Below, one piece after another: positions 20,298 to 23,140 of a stretch of DNA of 23,140 bases. The stretch's first letter is position 1. Each line of letters opens with the position of its first letter. The position numbers were made by a program, and so were the translations under genes. Below the pieces are notes generated by a model that was not told where the DNA came from, ran no database searches, and saw nothing but the letters and a program-made list of their open reading frames with translations. Origin of the DNA: a virus. The stretch covers positions 1 to 23,140 of IMG/VR virus record IMGVR_UViG_3300031629_000087; one strand, 5' to 3'.

Positions 20298-22471
20298 TGC
20301 CAATTGAAACAGCCGTACTAAAATCATCCCCAGGAATAAAAAGAGACGGGACAAAGTTTGAGGGAGATAACTACACTGACGGTCAGTGGGTTAGATGGCA
20401 GCGCGGCTTACCGAGGAAAATGGGCGGCTACAAGACCACTCAAAAATTACTGCAAGAAGTAAGCAGAGGATTATCTACGTTTACGCAGATGACTTTTGTT
20501 TATTGCCACTCGGGCGGAGCAAATACGGTAGAGCGTTTTACGCTAGATGGCACTGGAAACAGCTCGATAATAGACGACAGAACTCCGGTAGGTATAGGCG
20601 CATACGGCACAGTAACCTTAGCTGGAGCAAGCGGCTCGGTAAACATGATTGCTGTTGATGGCGTAAACGTAATGTCTGGAGCCGTAGCTTTTAACGCGAG
20701 CCTAGCTCAAACGGCGACTGACGTTGCGGCAAATATAACAGCGTTTGCTTCGTCTGTAACTAGCCTTGCGGTAACTGTCGTTAACCCAGGTTCTGGAAAT
20801 AAGTATTACATAGACGGTGTTCAGCAAGACACGGTCAGTTTAAGTGAAGGAAACATTTACAGGTTTGATCAGTCAGCGGCCACTAACAGTGGGCATCCCT
20901 TACGTTTTTCAACCACCTCAAATGGAACTTGGGCTGGAGGAATACTGTATGCGGATGGAGTCACGGCTGTCGGTACGCCTGGTAATGCTGGCGCATACAC
21001 TCAGATTACAGTAGCTGTCGGCGCTCCAACTTTATACTACTTCTGCATTAATCATTCTGGCATGGGGGGGCAGGCAAATACACCCGCCGCCTCAGTTCCA
21101 AAATATACTGCTGCAGCGGTTGGTCCTGTTATCACCATCACGTCGGTGACTACTGGAGATCAGACAAACGGATTTGTTATTACAAACACGTTGAACACGT
21201 TGACCTCGACCATCGTCAACCTTAACTACGGATCTGACGCATTACTCAACAATCCATTTAATTATTGGATGTTTGACGTTCAATACGATTCTTCGACTAA
21301 TCAGAACTATTTGATTGCGGCTGTAAGCCCCAACGGCACATGCGTCTGCAACGATCAAGACGGCCAGATATTCTTTGGAGAAGTCAGGGGAACTCAAGAT
21401 CTACAAAGCATAACCCTTCCGGCAAACGCTAACGCTACGGGCGGTATTGTCAGCCTACACCCTTACCTTTTTTATTACGGTACTGACGGAGTGATAGGCT
21501 GGTCTGTTCCTGGAGAGCCTACAAATTTAACTGGATCAGGGTCAGGTCTTGCGCGAGTTTGGGGCCAAAAGATTATAAAAGGTCTACCCATGCGAGCTGG
21601 CTCAGGCACGGCACCAGCGGGAATTTTCTGGGCGTTTGACGCGGTCCTAAGAGCCACTTTTACGGGCGGATCTACTGTATTTCAATTTGACGTTATTGCG
21701 ACCGGCACCTCGATTATAAGTCAGTTCTGCGTTGTAGATTACGACGGCGTATTCTACTGGGCCGGTGTAGATCGTTTTTATATGTTTAACGGAGTTGTAC
21801 GAGAAGTACCAAACTCCATGAATTTAGATTACTTTTTCGATGGCATTAACGTCAATGAGCGGAGCAAGACGTTTTGCTTTCAAGTGCCAAAGTATGGAGA
21901 GATCTGGTGGTGTTACCCTAGAGGGACCGCTACCGAATGCACTCATGCCGTAGTCTACAACGTCAGAGAGAACACTTGGTACGATACTGAGCTTCCAAAC
22001 GAAGGAAGATCTGCCGGTCACTTTAATAACTCATTTGCAGCCCCGATTCTAACCGGCGTGAAAGTAGAAGGATCTGGTTATAAGGCTTGGCGACATGAGT
22101 TTAAAGTTGACGAGTACGACGGGCAAACCGTCCGTCCTATCAGCAGTTTTTTTGAGACTTCGGACCTTTCGACTCTCGTCACCGGCACCAATAAATATTT
22201 AAGATGCACTACAATTGAGCCAGATTTTGTTCAGTCTGGGCCAATGACTGTCAACGTGACGGGTAGAGCTAACGCGAGAGCGCCAGACGTTACCTCGACT
22301 ACGTTTACTTTCCCTGAGTCTGCCGTAGAGCCTTATGAGCAGATTGTCATGCTAAAGGAGCAGAGAAGAGAGCTTAGGATCAAGTTTGAGTCTAACTCGC
22401 TGTACGGCGACTATCAGATGGGGCAAGTAATAGCGCACTTTGACAGCGGCGACGGGACAGATTTAGGATGA
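20297..22471 (+). CDS. DNA stabilisation / tail nozzle protein with nested cupredoxin-like insertion
   Basis: A 724-residue protein. The start DGTKFEGDNYTDGQWVRW and GLPRKMGGY, and the long later part (GVFYWAGVDRFYMFNGVVR ... GEIWWCYPRG ... VVYNVRENTWYDTELP), have the repeated strand pattern of beta-propeller nozzle/DNA-stabilisation proteins (P22 gp10-like). Residues about 104-155 and 269-300 look like two halves of a small beta insert domain (SVNMIAVDGVNVMSG...; YTAAAVGPVITITSV). Between them, 166-262 form a cupredoxin-like domain with candidate copper ligands H200, C250, H253 and M256 (SGHPLRFS; YYFCINHSGMGG). The acceptor protein probably sits at the tail end where DNA exits. Start in TAATG overlap; end in ATGA overlap. 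Confidence 0.72.
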   Translation: MPIETAVLKSSPGIKRDGTKFEGDNYTDGQWVRWQRGLPRKMGGYKTTQKLLQEVSRGLSTFTQMTFVYCHSGGANTVERFTLDGTGNSSIIDDRTPVGIGAYGTVTLAGASGSVNMIAVDGVNVMSGAVAFNASLAQTATDVAANITAFASSVTSLAVTVVNPGSGNKYYIDGVQQDTVSLSEGNIYRFDQSAATNSGHPLRFSTTSNGTWAGGILYADGVTAVGTPGNAGAYTQITVAVGAPTLYYFCINHSGMGGQANTPAASVPKYTAAAVGPVITITSVTTGDQTNGFVITNTLNTLTSTIVNLNYGSDALLNNPFNYWMFDVQYDSSTNQNYLIAAVSPNGTCVCNDQDGQIFFGEVRGTQDLQSITLPANANATGGIVSLHPYLFYYGTDGVIGWSVPGEPTNLTGSGSGLARVWGQKIIKGLPMRAGSGTAPAGIFWAFDAVLRATFTGGSTVFQFDVIATGTSIISQFCVVDYDGVFYWAGVDRFYMFNGVVREVPNSMNLDYFFDGINVNERSKTFCFQVPKYGEIWWCYPRGTATECTHAVVYNVRENTWYDTELPNEGRSAGHFNNSFAAPILTGVKVEGSGYKAWRHEFKVDEYDGQTVRPISSFFETSDLSTLVTGTNKYLRCTTIEPDFVQSGPMTVNVTGRANARAPDVTSTTFTFPESAVEPYEQIVMLKEQRRELRIKFESNSLYGDYQMGQVIAHFDSGDGTDLG

Positions 22472-22707
22472 GTGTAACGGTAACGCTTCCAATCGGGATC
22501 GGTCTTCAAGACTGGGCTGACTGCTTGATTACTGACTTTTCTAGCTCAGGCGCTTTCTATCCGCTGTATGACCCAGAAAAGTGGCAAGACTGGGCCTCTC
22601 AGTACAATAGAGCGAGCAACCTAATAGAAGACTTCCCAGATCCTTACAGCTACGCTGTAGAAGACTGGAGAGAGTGGGCGCAGCGGTTTGTGCAGACTAC
22701 GCTATGA
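22468..22707 (+). CDS. Small Trp-rich unknown phage protein
   Basis: A 79-residue acidic protein with six tryptophans, mostly in W-A/D pairs: LQDWADCLI, KWQDWASQYN, EDWREWAQRF. Two or three short amphipathic helices are likely, with no signal peptide. The start codon overlaps the preceding stop (ATGA), and its own stop overlaps the next start the same way, so it is probably translated in a coupled series with the stabilisation protein and the acetyltransferase-like gene. I recall similar short Trp-rich genes at this position in marine phages but know no function. Confidence 0.55.
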   Translation: MSVTVTLPIGIGLQDWADCLITDFSSSGAFYPLYDPEKWQDWASQYNRASNLIEDFPDPYSYAVEDWREWAQRFVQTTL

Positions 22708-23140
22708 GATACATTGGCTATCAAGACGAAGAAAAGGCTGAAAAGTGGGCCAGCAAAAAGCTAGGCGTTAAGGGCGGTCCTGAATTATTCAGAGCCTTGT
22801 CTGCGGTTAATGACGAAGGTCAATATTGCTGCGTAATACTGTTGACAAACTTTAGTCCTAGAAACATTGATATAAATATTGTCGTTGACGGAACGCTAAC
22901 GCCAAAAAACACTGTATTAATGTTCAACGGACTTTTCAGGATGGTGTTCGATCAGCTCAAGGCTGTTCGCGCTACGGCGCTAGTAGCTCAATCAAATACA
23001 CCATGTCAGTCGTTGGTCACTACGGCTGGCTTTGTAAAGGAAGGAGTGATGAGAAAGGCGTATGATGATGACGAAGACATGGTCATTTACAGCATTTTAG
23101 ATAACGAATACCGCGAGCATAATTGGTTTAGGGGCGTCAA
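22704..23140 (+). CDS. GNAT acetyltransferase-like protein (3'-partial)
   Basis: An open frame from ATG 22704 (ATGA overlap) runs to the window end without a stop, giving 145 codons plus two bases. It begins MRYIGYQDEEKAEKW. The core reads GLFRMVFDQLKAVRATALV, then NTPCQSLVTTAGFVKEGVMRKA, then DMVIYSILDNEYREHNW. The F...F..L...R..A.V...N ... GF..EG..R pattern is that of GNAT N-acyltransferases resembling ribosomal-protein acetyltransferases. GNAT-like genes are often found beside phage tail genes. The acceptor is unknown. The strict Q/R-x-x-G-x-G/A acetyl-CoA motif is not clear, so catalytic competence is uncertain. Confidence 0.68.
   Translation, partial: MRYIGYQDEEKAEKWASKKLGVKGGPELFRALSAVNDEGQYCCVILLTNFSPRNIDINIVVDGTLTPKNTVLMFNGLFRMVFDQLKAVRATALVAQSNTPCQSLVTTAGFVKEGVMRKAYDDDEDMVIYSILDNEYREHNWFRGV

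Overview
The window looks like the head-and-tail (virion) module of a double-stranded DNA tailed phage, most probably a short-tailed (podovirus-like) marine phage of a Gram-negative bacterium. It could equally come from an uncultured phage contig or a prophage. This rests on a portal / GroES co-chaperonin / scaffold / HK97-fold capsid / P22 gp4-like adaptor / SU10-like adaptor / DNA-stabilisation protein order, and on the absence of any tape-measure, tail-tube or sheath gene. Several small genes resemble ones common in marine phage genomes. The host cannot be fixed from the sequence. Every supported gene lies on the + strand. Genes are tightly packed, often with ATGA, TAATG or GTGA overlaps, and no gene-free stretch exceeds about 155 bases. 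No terminase, lysis, replication, integrase, tRNA or CRISPR element is visible.

Layout. 1-3447: a protein with end-to-end GG/PERIN repeats, then a large portal with a C-terminal helical repeat. 3487-5419: accessory genes, namely an aspartyl/asparaginyl beta-hydroxylase-like dioxygenase, an unknown conserved protein, a 55-residue GG-motif protein, a small unknown and a GroES-like co-chaperonin. 5435-8546: scaffold, an unknown, a probable decoration protein and the major capsid protein, followed by two strong hairpins (8554-8678). 8701-10631: two beta-rich virion proteins and two very basic small proteins. 10704-12016: gp4-like adaptor and a small zinc-ribbon-like protein. 12016-18466: a fibre cassette of repeat-rich fibres, a polyglycine adhesin, beta-sandwich proteins, a sulfotransferase and a tail-fibre assembly chaperone. 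18463-22471: SU10-like adaptor, a beta-module fibre/tail protein, and a stabilisation/nozzle protein. 22468-end: a small unknown and a GNAT acetyltransferase-like gene that runs off the window.

How they work together: portal, scaffold, capsid and decoration proteins build the head with the co-chaperonin helping folding. The two adaptor-type proteins and the 724-residue protein form the neck and nozzle. The fibre cassette supplies host recognition, and the assembly chaperone matures a fibre. The dioxygenase, sulfotransferase and acetyltransferase are accessory enzymes that could modify virion proteins, host surface or metabolites.

The most striking observations are: (1) a copper-binding, cupredoxin-like domain with an apparently complete type-1 ligand set nested inside another inserted domain of the stabilisation/nozzle protein; (2) a sulfotransferase whose essential PAPS-binding loop is encoded only if translation begins at an ATT codon preceded by a good ribosome-binding site; (3) an exact 18-residue helical repeat in the portal; (4) a discoidin-like insertion in the gp4-like adaptor; (5) a GG-hydrophobic sequence tag recurring in otherwise unrelated small proteins; (6) tandem hairpins after the capsid gene.
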